A stretch of DNA of 64,000 nt from Aegilops tauschii subsp. strangulata (taxonomy: Eukaryota; Streptophyta; Magnoliopsida; Poales; Poaceae): the NCBI RefSeq assembly GCF_002575655.3, contig NC_053037.3, positions 501,960,544 through 502,024,543 on the forward strand, written 5' to 3'. Below the pieces are notes generated by a model that was given only the letters and a program-made list of their open reading frames with translations, was not told the origin of the DNA and did no database searches. This document shows positions 35,616 to 47,076 of the stretch, piece by piece (position 1 is the stretch's first letter; each line of letters starts with the position of its first letter). The translations under genes and the position numbers were made by a program.

Positions 35616-37210
35616 TGCTACCTCTTGAGCACTGCGTTGGTTTTCCCTTGAAGAGGAAAGGGTGATGCAGTAAAGCAGCGTAAGTATTTCCCTCAGTTTT
35701 TGAGAACCAATGTATCAATCAAGTAGGAGGCCACACATGAGTTCCTTGCACCTACACAAACAAATAAAATCCTCGCAACCAACGCAATAAAGGGGTTGTC
35801 AATCCCTTCACGGTCACTTATGAAAGTGAGATCTGATAGATATGATAAGATAATATTTTTGGTATTTTTATGATAAAGATGCAAAGTAAAGAAAGCAAAA
35901 TAAAAACGGCGCCAGAAATAGCTTGTTGTCGGGAGATTAAATATGATAGAAAATAGTCCCGGGGGCCATAGGTTTCACTAGTGGCTTCTCTCGAGAGCAT
36001 AAGTATTACGGTGGGTAAACAAATTACTGTTGAGCAATTGACAGAATTGAGCATAGTTATGAGAATATACAGGTATGATCATGTATATAGGCATCACGTC
36101 CGCGACAAGTAGACCAACTCCTCCCTGCATCTACTACTATTACTCCACACATCGACCGCTATCCAGCATGCATCTAGAGTATTAAGTTAAAAGAATAGAG
36201 TAATGCTTTACGTAAGATGACATGATGTAGAGGGATAAACTCATGCAATATGATATAAACGCTATCTTGTTATCCTCGATGGCAACAATACAATACGTGC
36301 CTTGCTGCCCCTACTGTCACTGGGAAAGGACACCGCAAGATTGAACCCAAAGCTAAGCACTTCTCCCATTGCATGAAAGATCAATCTAGTAGGCCGAACC
36401 AAACTGATAATTGTAAGAGACTTGCAAAAGATAACCAATCATACCTAACAGAATTCAGAGAAGATTCAAATATTGTTCATTGATAAACTTGATCATAAAC
36501 CCACAATTCATCGGTCTCAACAAACACCCCGCAAAAGAAGATTACATTGAATTGATCTCCACGAGAATCGTGGAGAACTTTGTATTAAGATCCAAAGAGA
36601 GAGAAGAAGCCATCTAGCTAATAACTATGGACCCAAAGGTCTGAGGTAAACTACTCACACATCATCAGAGAGGCTTATGTGTTGATGTAGAAGCCCTCCG
36701 TGATCAATGCGCCCTCCGGCGGAGCTCCGGAAAAGGCCCCAAGATGGGATCTCACGGGTACAGAAGGTTGCGGCAGTGGAATTAGGTTTTTGGCTCTGTA
36801 TCTGGTAGTTTGGGGGTAAATAGGTATATATAGGAGGAAGAAGTACGTCGGTGGAGCAACGTGGGCCCCATGAGGGTGGAGGGCACGCCTGGGGGGGGGG
36901 GGGGGTAGGCGCGCCCCCTACCTCGTGCCCTCCTGGTTGCCTTCTTGACGTAGGGTCCAAGTCCTCTGGATCACGTTCGTTCCAAAAATCACGTTCCCGA
37001 AGGTTTCATTCCGTTTGGACTCCGTTTGATATTCTTTTTCTGCGAAACTCTGAAATAGGCAAAAAAACAGCAATTCTGGGCTCGGCCTCCGGTTAATAGG
37101 TTAGTCCCAAAAATAATATAAAAGTGTATAATAAAGCCCATTAATGTCCAAAACAAAATATAATATAGCATGGAACAATCAAAAATTATAGATACGTTGG
37201 AGACGTATCA
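35616..37210 (-). repeat. Family B LTR, complete (1,595 bp), shared by two internal domains
   Basis: TGCTACCTCTTGAGC...GAGACGTATCA. A PBS and leader lie on its left (so it acts as a 5' LTR), and a polypurine complement (AGCATCGCCAAGCTTAATTC, 37211 on) lies on its right (so it also acts as a 3' LTR). Contains AACGGCGCCAGAAAT (35905-35919), a PBS-like 15-mer inside the LTR, and a G-run of about 15 (36891-36905). Confidence 0.88.
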
Positions 37211-38497
37211 AGCATCGCCAAGCTTAATTCCTGCTCGTCCTCGAGTAGGTAAATGATAAAAACAGAATATTTTATGTGGAATGCTTCTTAGCATAATTTC
37301 AATGTAATTCTCTTAATTGTGGTATGGATATTCAGATCCGAAAGATTCAAGACAACAGTTTAATATTGATATAAAAATAATAATACTTCAAGCATACTAA
37401 CTAAGCAATTATGTCTTCTCAAAATAACATGGCCAAAAAAGTTATCCCTACAAAATCATATAGTCTGGCTATGCTCTATCTTCACCACACAAAGTATTTA
37501 AATCATGCACAACCCCGATGACAAGCTAAGCAATTGTTTCATACTTTTGATGTTCTCAAACTTTTTCCATCTTCACGCAATACATGAGCGTGAGCCATGG
37601 ACATAGCACTATATGTTGAATAGAGTGGTGATTGTGGAGAAGACAAAAAAGGAGAAGATAGTCTCACATCAACTAGGCGTATCAACGGGCTATGGAGATG
37701 ACCATTAATAGATATCAATGTGAGTGAGTAGGAATTGCCATGCAACGGATGCACTAGAACTATAAGCATATGAAATCTCAACAAAAGAAACTAAGTGGGT
37801 GTGCATTTAACTCGCTTGCTCACGAAGACCTAGGGCATTTTGAGGAAGCCCATCATTGGAATATACAAGCCAAGTTCTATAATGAAAAATTTCCCACTAG
37901 TATATGAAAGTGATATCATAGGAGACTCTCTATCATGAAGATCATGGTGCTACTTTGAAGCACAAGTGTGGTAAAAGGATAGTAACATTGTTCCTTCTCT
38001 CTTTTTCTCTCATCATCATTTTTTTATTTGGGCCTTTTCTCTTTTTTTATATGGCCTCTTTTTTTAGACCGGAGTCTAATCCCGACTTGTGGGGGAATCA
38101 TAGTCTCCATCATCCTTTCCTCACTTGGGAGAATGATCTAAAAATTATGATCATCACACTTTTCTTTACTTACAACTCAAATATTACAACTCAATACTTA
38201 GAACAAAATATGACTCTATCTGAATGCTTCCGGCGGTATACCGGGACATGCAATGAATCAAGAGTGATATCTCCGAAAGAATTATGAACGGTGGCTTTGT
38301 CACAAATACAATGTCAACTACATGATCATGCAATGCAATATGACAATGATGGAGCGTGTCATAATAAACGGAACGGTGGTAAGTTGCATGGCAATATATC
38401 TCGGAATGGCTATGGAAATGCCATGGTAGGTAGGTATGGTGGATGTTTTGAGGAAGGTATATGGTGGGTGTATGATACCGGCGAAAAGTGCGCGGTA
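37211..38497 (-). mobile_element. Family B internal 3' region, minus strand
   Basis: Matches 16433-17700 of element B. It ends GAAAAGTGCGCGGTAT and is fused to a family D LTR at AACAAAGAGTC with 2-3 bp of shared sequence. Confidence 0.8.
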
Positions 38498-39448
38498 TAA
38501 CAAAGAGTCTCTTGTGTCCCCAACACACCCAATACAATGGTAAATTGTATAGGTGCACTAGTTTGGCGAAGAGATGGTGATACAAGTGCAATATTGATGG
38601 TAGATATAGGTTTTTGTAATCTGAAAATATAAAAACAGCAAGGTAACAATTTAGGTGAGCACAAACGATATTGCAATGCGTTGAAACAAGGCCTAGGGTT
38701 CATACTTTCACTAGTGCAAGTTCTCTCAACAATAATAACATAACTGGATCATATTGCTATCCCTCAACATGCAACAAAGAGTCACTCCAAAGTCACTAAT
38801 AGCGGAGAACAAACGAAGAGATTATTGTAGGGTACGAAACCACCTCAAAGTTATCCTTTCTGATCGATCTATTCAAGAGTCCGTAGTAAAATAACACGAA
38901 GCTATTCTTTCCGTTCAATCTATCATAGAGTTCGTACTAGAATAACACCTTAAGACACAAATCAACCAAAACCCTAATGTCACCGAGATACTCCAATGTC
39001 ACCTCAAGTATCTGTGGGTATGATTATACGATATGCATCACACAATCTCAGATTCATCTATTCAACCAACACATAGAACTTCAAAGAGTGCCCCAAAGTT
39101 TCTACCGGAGAGTCAAGATGAAAACGTGTGCCAACCCCTATGCATAGGTTCATGGGCGGAACCCGCAAGTTGATCACAAAAACATACATCGAGTGAATCA
39201 ATAGAATACCCCATTGTCACCACAGGTATCCCACGCAAGACATACATCAAGTGTTCTCAAATCCTTAAAGACTCAATCCGATAAGATAACTTCAAAGGGA
39301 AAAGTCAATCCATTACAAGAGAGTAGAGGGGGAGAAACATCATAAGATCCAACTATAATAGCAAAGCTCGCGATACATCAAGATCGTACCACCTCAAGAA
39401 CACGAGAGAGAGAGATCAAATACATAGCTACTGGTACATACCCTCCAA
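38498..39448 (-). repeat. Family D LTR fragment, minus strand
   Basis: Matches 25705-26665 of the left family D LTR. It lacks the first 150 bp and the promoter-proximal half, and ends ACATACCCTCC where a plus-strand family B LTR begins. Confidence 0.82.
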
Positions 39449-41021
39449 CGTATCTATAATTTTTGATTGTTCCATGCTATATTATATTCTGTTTTGGACA
39501 TTAGTGAGCTTTATTATACACTTTTATATTATTTTTGGGACTAACCTATTAACCGGAGGCCCAACCCAGAATTGCTGTTTTTTGCCTATTTCAGAGTTTC
39601 GCAGAAATAGAGTATCAAACGGAGTCCAAACGGAATGAAACCTTCGGGAACGTGATGTTTGGAACGAACGTGATCCAGAGGACTTGGACCCTACGTCAAG
39701 AAAGCAACCATGAGGGAACGAGGTAGGGGGCACGCATACACCCCCCAGGCGCGCCCTCCACCCATTTGGGGCCCACGTTGCTCCACCGACGTACTTCTTC
39801 CTCCTATATATACCTATGTACCCCCAAACTACCAGATACGGAGCCAAAAACCTAATTTCACCGCGGCAACCTTCTGTACCCGTGAGATCCCATCTTGGGG
39901 CCTTTTTCGGAGCTCCGCCGGAGGGGGCATTGATCACGGAGGGCTTCTACATCAAAACCATATCCTCTCCGATGATGTGTGAGTAGTTTACCACAGACCT
40001 TCGGGTCCATAGTTATTAGCTAGATGGCTTCTTCTCTCTCTTTGGATCTCAATACAAAGTTCTCCATGATTCTCGTGGAGATCTATTCGATGTACTCTTC
40101 TTTTGCGGTGTGTTTGTTGAGACCGATGAATTGTGGGCTTATGATCAAGTTTATCTATGAACAATATTTGAATCTTCTCCGAATTCTTTTATGTATTGTT
40201 GGTTATCTTTGCAAGTCTCTTCGAATTATCAGTTTGGTTTGGCCAACTAGATTGATCTTTCTTGCAATGGGAGAAGTGCTTAGCTTTGGGTTCAATCTTG
40301 CGGTGTCCTTTCCCAGTGACAGTAGGGGCAGCCAGGCACGTATTGTATTGTTGCCATCGAGGATAACAAGATGGGGTTTATATCATATTGCATGAGTTTA
40401 TCCCTCTACATCTTGTCATCTTAATTAAAGCGTTACTCTATTCTTTTGAACTTAATACTCTAGATGCATGCTGGATAGCGGTCGATGTGTGGAGTAATAG
40501 TAGTAGATGCAGGCAGGAGTTGGTCTACTTGTCGCGGACGTGATGCCTATATACATGATCATACCTAGATATTCTCATAACTATGCTCAATTCTGTCAAT
40601 TGCTCAACAGTAATTTGTTTACCCACCGTAATACTTATGCTCTCGAGAGAAGCCACTAGTGAAACCTATGGCCCCGGGGACTATTTTCTATCATATTTAA
40701 TCTCCCGACAACAAGCTATTTCTGGCGCCGTTTTTATTTTGCTTTCTTTACTTTGCATCTTTATCATAAAAATACCAAAAATATTATCTTATCATATCTA
40801 TCAGATCTCACTTTCATAAGTGACCGTGAAGGGGTTGACAACCCCTTTATTGCGTTGGTTGCGAGGATTTTATTTGTTTGTGTAGGTGCAAGGAACTCAT
40901 GCGTGGCCTCCTACTGGATTGATACATTGGTTCTCAAAAACTGAGGGAAATACTTACGCTGCTTTACTGCATCACCCTTTCCTCTTCAAGGGAAAACCAA
41001 CGCAGTGCTCAAGAGGTAGCA
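39449..41021 (+). repeat. 5' LTR of a plus-strand family B element
   Basis: Begins CCAACGTATCTATAATTTTT (about 11 bp of the terminus missing) and ends GTGCTCAAGAGGTAGCA. Followed by a PBS. Contains ATTTCTGGCGCCGTT at 40718-40732, a 15-mer identical to the LTR/PBS junction region. Confidence 0.87.
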
Positions 41022-41032
41022 AGAAGGATTTC

Positions 41033-41050
41033 TGGCGCCGTTGCTTGGGA
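41033..41050 (+). other. Primer-binding site variant
   Basis: TGGCGCCGTTGCTTGGGA, 11 nt after the LTR. It differs from the standard TGGCGCCGTTGCCGGGGA (19749-19766 and 48552-48569) in two bases. The same variant occurs at 35587-35604 in the other element of this cargo type. Confidence 0.75.
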
Positions 41051-41225
41051 GTCTATGCAAAAGTGAACATACCAAGTACCCATCACAAACCCTTATCTCC
41101 CGCATTACATTATTTGCCATTTGCCTCTCGTTTTCCTCTCCCCCACTTCATCCTTGCCGTTTTATTCGCCCTCTCTTTTCCGTTTGCCTCCCTCTTTCTT
41201 TTTGCTCCTCGCACTTTCTATCATT

Positions 41226-42059
41226 ATGTCTGAAATTGGGGAAACTATTGTCGATATGGACAATAGTAATAACATGGAAAATTCTGATGCTCCTGCTGAA
41301 GAACCCCCTATCTTACATACAAAAAAATTCCGAATTGGTAGTGGTAACATTATTGGAAAAGGGGTTATTCAAGATTTCTTTACTTGTGCCGGTGCTTTGG
41401 CTTCTATGGGTAGTTCTATTCTTCATAGAACTAGTAGTCTTGCGGACGCTATCGCCATGCTTGTAGTTGAACTTGAAAGACAATTTATGCAGATGCATCC
41501 TTGCATACAAAGGATTTTCCTAGAATTTTCTAATATTGAGCATTCTTCTGTTAAGCGTGCCGCTACTATCTTTTTGGCTCATAAGTTTAGATTTATAATA
41601 AAAGAGGCCAAAGAAATCTTTGCACATTATAGGGTGGATGCTGGCCGTCCTCCCATAGAGGCTATCCTCTTTGATCAAGAAGAAATAATGCGTTTTCAAT
41701 CTCTAGACTATGTTGCTTTCAATGAAAATCTTAGAAAAAGGGTTCCTACCAATGTTCTAGTTGATAGAATTTGTAAACTTAATAATGATTTGGCTATTCG
41801 AAATAGTGAGCTAGGATATTCTCTCGAGTATAGGCTCACAAAGTTCTGTCAAAAGAATGCTTATAATGATGAATTGGTTGTGCAATACGAAGGGCCGAAG
41901 GAGGAACCTATACCTCCTAAAGTTGATCCTGGGGACTTTTGTCCCATTAAATTTAGACCTTTTGATTACTTTTGCTTGCCTCAAAGAAAACTTGCTGCCG
42001 AACATAGAGAATATGAAATGAGTTTTAATGATCAATCTTATTATTATGGCGACACCTAG
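41226..42059 (+). CDS. Intact 277-aa ORF of unknown function in a non-autonomous family B retrotransposon
   Basis: Open from ATG 41226 to TAG with no interruption. An upstream in-frame ATG at 41121 lies in the leader shared with elements that carry other cargo, so 41226 is preferred. The N-terminus is acidic (MSEIGETIVDMDNSNNMENS). A middle region follows with predicted helices (ASMGSSILHRTSSLADAIAM; FLEFSNIEHSSVKRAATIFL). Then comes a Lys/Glu-rich stretch (HKFRFIIKEAKEIFAHYRVD) and a Pro/Tyr-rich end (PIKFRPFDYFCLPQRKL). I see no zinc knuckle, DTG/DSG protease motif, RT or integrase motif, and no signal peptide. It occupies the place of gag between a standard leader and the standard 3' UTR. 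I do not recognise the family. It could be a diverged gag-like protein or an acquired gene. Its openness contrasts with the broken coding regions around it. Confidence 0.75.
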   Translation: MSEIGETIVDMDNSNNMENSDAPAEEPPILHTKKFRIGSGNIIGKGVIQDFFTCAGALASMGSSILHRTSSLADAIAMLVVELERQFMQMHPCIQRIFLEFSNIEHSSVKRAATIFLAHKFRFIIKEAKEIFAHYRVDAGRPPIEAILFDQEEIMRFQSLDYVAFNENLRKRVPTNVLVDRICKLNNDLAIRNSELGYSLEYRLTKFCQKNAYNDELVVQYEGPKEEPIPPKVDPGDFCPIKFRPFDYFCLPQRKLAAEHREYEMSFNDQSYYYGDT

Positions 42060-44868
42060 ATCTATCCTTGCTATTATGCCTAGCTAGGTGCGTTAAACGA
42101 TAGCGCTTGTTGGGAGGCAACCCAATTTTATTTTTAGTTTTTTTTGATTTTTGCTTCTGTTTAGGAATAAATATTTTATCTAGCCTCTGGTTAGATGTGT
42201 TTTTATGTTTTAATTAGTGTTTGTGCCAAGTTTAACCTATAGGATCTTCTTGGATGATAGTTATTTGATCCTGCTGAAAATTGCAGAAACTTTCTGTTCA
42301 CGAAAATAATTTTCGAAATTCACCAGAACGTGATAAAATATTGATTCCAATTGCTGCTGATCAATAAAAAAAAATTCTAGGTCTTCCTATTTTGGCTGAA
42401 TTTTTGGAGTTCCAGAAGTATGCGTTAGTTACAGATTACTACAGACTGTTCTGTTTTTGACAGATTCTGTTTTTCGTGTGTTGTTTGCTTATTTTGATGA
42501 ATCTATGGCTACTAAAAGAGTTTATAAACCATAGAGAAGTTGGAATACATTAGGTTTAACACCAATATAAATAAAGAATGAGTTCATTACAGTACCTTGA
42601 AGTGGTCTTTTGTTTTCTTTCGCTAACGGAGCTCACGAGATTTTCTGCTGAGTTTTTTGTGTTGTGAAGTTTTCAAGTTTTGGGTGAAAGATTTGATGGA
42701 TTATGGAACAAGGAGTGGCAAGATCCTAAGCTTGGGGATGCCCATGGTAATCCAAGATAATCTAAGGACACCTAAAAGCCAAAGCTTGGGGATGCCCCGG
42801 AAGGCATCCCCTCTTTCGTCTATTTCCATCAGTAACTTTACTTGGAGCTATATTTTTATTCACCACATGATATGGGTTTTGCTTGGAGCGTCTTGTATTA
42901 TTTGAGTCTTTATTTGTTAGTTTGCCACAATCATCCTTTCTGTACACACCTTTTGAGAGAGACACACATGATTCGTAAATTGTTAGAATACTCTGTGTGC
43001 TTCACTTATATCTTTTGAGTTATATAGTTTTTGCTCTAGTGCTTCACTTATATTTTTTAGAGCATGGTGGTGGATTTGTTTTATAGAAACTATTGTTCTC
43101 TCATGCTTCACTCATATTATTTTGAGAGTCCTACAAAACAGCTTGGTAATTTGCTTTAACTATGATAGGCATTCAAGATTGGAAAAAATTTCTTATGAGT
43201 GTGTTGAATACTATGAGAAGTTTGATACTTGATAATTGTTTTGAGATATGGAGATGGTGATATTAGAGTCATGCTAGTTGAGTAGTTTTGAATTTGAGAA
43301 ATGCTTGTGTTAAACTTTGTGATTCCTGTAGCATGCACGTATGGTGAACCGTTATGTGATGAAGTCGGAGCATGATTTATTTATTGATTGTCTTCCTTAT
43401 GAGTGGCGGTCGGGGACGAGCGATGGTATTTTCCTACCAACCTATCCCCCTAGGAGCATGCGCGTAATAATTTGCTTCGATAACTTGTAGATTTTTGCAA
43501 TAAGTATACGAGTTCTTTATGACTAAAGTTGAGTCCATGGATTATACGCACTTTCTTCCTTCCACCATTGCTAGCCTCTCTAATACCACACACTTTTCAC
43601 CGGTATCATACACCCACCATATACCTTCCTCAAAACAACCACCATACCTACCTACCATGGCATTTCCATAGCCAGTCCGAGATATATTGCGATGCAACTT
43701 ACCACCGTTCCATTTATTATGACGCACTCCACCATTGTCATATTGCTTTGCATGATCACGCAGTTGACATTGTATTTGTGGCAAAGCCACCGTTCATTAT
43801 TCTTTCATACATGTCACTCTTGATTCATTGCATATCCCGATATACCGCCGGAGGCATTCACATAGAGTCATATTTTGTTCTAAGTATTGAGTTGTAATTG
43901 TTGAGTTGTAGGTAAATAAAAGTGTGATGATCATCATTTTTAGAGCATTGTCCCAAGTGAGGAAAGGATGATGGAGACTATGATTCCCCCACAAGTCGGG
44001 ATGAGACTCCGGACAGAAAAAGAGGCCATATATAAAAAAAGAGAAAAGGCCCAAATAAAAAAATGATGAGATAAAAAGAGAGAAGGGACAATGTTACTAT
44101 CCTTTTACCACACTTGTGCTTCAAAGTAGCACCATGATCTTCATGATAGAGAGTCTCCTATGATATCACTTTCATATACAAGTGGGAAATTTTTCATTAT
44201 AGAACTTGGCTTGAATATTCTAATGATGGGCTTCCTCAAAATGCCCCAGGTCTTCGTGAGCAAGCGAGTTGGATGCACACCCACTTAGTTTCTTTTGTTG
44301 AGCTTTCATATACTTATAGCTCTAGTGCATCCGTTGCATGGCAATCCCTACTCACTCACATTGATATCTATAAATGGGCATCTCCATAGCCGTTGATACG
44401 CCTAGTTGATGTGTGACTATCTTCTCCTTTTTCTTCTTCTCCACAACCATCATTCTATTACACATATAGTGCTATGTCCATGGCTCACACTCATGTATTG
44501 CATGAAGATTAAAAAAGTTTGAGAACATCAAAAGTATGAAACAATTTCTTGGCTTGTCATCGGGGTTGTGCATGATTTAAATACTTTGTGTGGTGAAGAT
44601 AGAGCATAGCGAGACTATATGATTTTGTAGGGATAACTTTCTTTGGCCATGTTATTTTGAGAAGACATAATTGCTTAGTTAATATGCTTGAAGTATTATT
44701 ATTTTTATGTCAATATTAAACTTTTGTCTTGAATCTTTCGGATCTGAATATTCATATCACAATTAAGAGAATTACATTGAAATTATGCTAAGAAGCATTC
44801 CACATCAAAAATTCTATTTTTATCATTTACCTACTCAAGGACGAGCAGGAATTAAGCTTGGGGATGCT
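42060..44868 (+). mobile_element. 3' untranslated region of the plus-strand family B element
   Basis: Begins with the block GCGTTAAACGATAGCGCTTG...GGGAGGCAACCCA (42091-42125), also found in the gag-protease element at about 46222-46255 (minus). It includes GGGGATGCCCCGG...GGCATCCCC around 42787-42810 and ends with the polypurine tract AGGAATTAAGCTTGGGGATG before the LTR at 44869. No credible ORF. Confidence 0.8.
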
Positions 44869-45107
44869 TGATACGTCTCCAACGTATCTATAATTTTTGA
44901 TTGTTCCATGCTATACTATATTCTGTTTTGGACATTAATGGGCTTTATTATCCACTTTATATTATATTTTGGACTAACCTATTAACCGGAGGCCTAGCCC
45001 AGAATTGCTATTTTTTGGCTATTTCAGAGTTTCGCAGAAAAAGAATATCAAACGGAGTCCAAACGGAATGAAACCTTCGGGAACGTGATTTTTGGAACAA
45101 ACGTGAT
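44869..45107 (+). repeat. 3' LTR of the plus-strand family B element, truncated (239 bp)
   Basis: Starts TGATACGTCTCCAACGTATC after the polypurine tract and breaks off at AACAAACGTGATC, where minus-strand internal sequence follows. Confidence 0.87.
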
Positions 45108-46278
45108 CTTGCCTGGGAGGAAAACGTATTAGAGAGGATAATATAATTTATTTTTATCTAATTTTTAATTTTGAATGCATATCATAATTGAAGCAAATTA
45201 CCACGCTGTTTTGTAGGACTCTCAAAATAATCTAAGTGAAGCATGAGAGAAAAATAGTTTCTATAAAACAAATCCACCACCATGCTCTAAAATATATAAG
45301 TGAAGCACTAGAACAAAAAGTATATAACTCAAAAGAAATAAGTGAAGCACATAGAGTATTCTAACAATTTCCGAATCATGTGTGTCTCTCTCAAAAGGTG
45401 TGTACAGCAAGGATGATTGTGGCAAACTAACAAATAAAGACTCAAATAATACAAGACGCTCCAAGCAAAACACATATCATGTGGTGAATAAAAATATAGC
45501 TCCAAGTAAAGTTACCGATGAAAGTAGATGAAAGAGGGGATGCCTTCCGAGGCATCCCCAAACTTTGGCTTTTAGGTGTCCTTAGATTATCTTGGGGTGC
45601 CATGGGCATCCCCAAGCTTAGGCTCTTGGCATTCCTTTTTCCATAATCCATCAAATCTTTGACCCAAAACTTGAAAACTTCACAACACAAAACTCAGCAG
45701 AAAGTCTCGTGAGCTCCGTTAGCGAAAGAAAACAAAACACCACTTCAAGGTACTGTAATTAACTCTTTATTTATTTATATGGGTCTTAAACCTACTGTAT
45801 TACAACTTCTCTATGGTTTATAAACTATTTTACTGGCCATAGGTTCATCAAAGTAAGCAAACAACACACGAAAAACAGAATCTGTCAAAAACAGAACAGT
45901 CTGTAGTAATCTGTAACTAACGCAAACTTGTGGAACGCCAAAAATTCAGCCAAAATAGGACGACCTAGAAAATTTTGTTATTGATCAGCAGCAATTGGAA
46001 TCAATATTTTATCACTTTGTGGTGAATTTTAACAATTATTTTCGTGAACAGAAAGTTTCTGGAATTTTCAGCAAGATCAAATAACTACCATCCAAGAAGA
46101 TCCTATAGGTTAAACTTGGCACAATCACTAATTAAAACATAAAAACACATATAACCAGAGGCTAGATCAAATATTTATTCTTAAACAGAAGCAAAAAGCA
46201 AAAAAAAAAAAAATTGGGTTGCCTCCCAACAAGCGCTATCGTTTAACGCCCTAGCTCGGCATAAAAGCAAGGATAGAT
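45108..46278 (-). mobile_element. 3' untranslated part of the minus-strand gag-protease element
   Basis: About 1.1 kb without ORF. It matches 28985-29100 and 18225-18980 in the same orientation. An A-homopolymer (46200-46213) lies just before the GGTTGCCTCCCAACAAGCGC block. A 3' LTR in this orientation is not present: the left end is fused to the truncated plus-strand LTR. Confidence 0.72.
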
Positions 46279-47073
46279 CTAGGTATTGCCATCTTTGGTA
46301 GGCAATCGATAAGTGGCTCTAATAATAGATTCATAAGGTAATTTTATTTTATTTCTAGGGAAGTGTTCCATGCCTTTCCTTAACGGAAATTGGAATCTAA
46401 TATTCCCTTCCTTCATATCAATAATTGCACCAATCGTTCTAAGGAAAGGTCTACCAAGAATAATAGGACATGAAGGATTGCAATCTATATCAAGGACAAT
46501 AAAATCTACGGGCACATAATTACTATTTGCAACAATAAGAACATCATTAATTCTTCCCATAGGTTTCTTAATGGTGGCATCCAGAAGGTGCAAGTTTAAA
46601 GAACAATCATCAAAATCACGGAAACATAGCAAATCACATAAAGTTTTTGGAATCGTGGAAACACTAGCACCCAAATCACACAAAGCATAGAATTCATGAT
46701 CTTTAATTTTAATTTTAATAGTAGGTTCACACTCATCATAAAGTTTTCTAGGGATAGAATCTTCCAACTCAAGTTTTTCTTCATAAGATTGCATCAAAGC
46801 ATCAACGATATGTTTGGTAAAGGCTTTATTTTTACTATAAGCATGTGGAGAATTTAGCACGGATTGCAACAAGGAAATACAATCTATCAAAGAGCAATTA
46901 TCATAATTAAATTCCTTGAAATCCAAAATAGTGGGTTCAATAATATCTAAAGTTTTGATCTCTACAATCCCACTTTTACCAATTTTTGCATCAAGATCTA
47001 AAAACTCCGAATTTTTCGGACGCCTTCTAGGTAAAGGTGGATCATATTCAGTCCCATCATTGTCAAGATTCAT
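46279..47073 (-). CDS. Retropepsin-type aspartic protease region of a family B element
   Basis: 264-codon open frame on the minus strand. After an Arg/Pro-rich start (DPPLPRRRPKNSEFLDLDAK) the catalytic loop appears at about residues 129-142 (YALCDLGASVSTIP, D133-L-G-A), followed near residue 206 by ILGRPFLRTIGAIID, the conserved ILGRPFL flap/C-terminal motif of plant retropepsins. It directly follows gag in the same frame, separated by one TGA codon (47077-47079). It ends soon after the protease fold (TYRLPTKDGNT); the RT that should follow is replaced by the 3' UTR. Without RT and integrase the element needs enzymes in trans. The reading frame is undamaged over its length. Confidence 0.8.
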   Translation of the reverse strand: MNLDNDGTEYDPPLPRRRPKNSEFLDLDAKIGKSGIVEIKTLDIIEPTILDFKEFNYDNCSLIDCISLLQSVLNSPHAYSKNKAFTKHIVDALMQSYEEKLELEDSIPRKLYDECEPTIKIKIKDHEFYALCDLGASVSTIPKTLCDLLCFRDFDDCSLNLHLLDATIKKPMGRINDVLIVANSNYVPVDFIVLDIDCNPSCPIILGRPFLRTIGAIIDMKEGNIRFQFPLRKGMEHFPRNKIKLPYESIIRATYRLPTKDGNT

Positions 47074-47076
47074 ATT

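Noticed and set aside
41121..41225. Upstream ATG extending the 277-aa ORF to 312 aa
   Set aside because: It lies in the leader shared with elements carrying other ORFs, and the extension is a hydrophobic/Pro-Ser translation of a pyrimidine tract.
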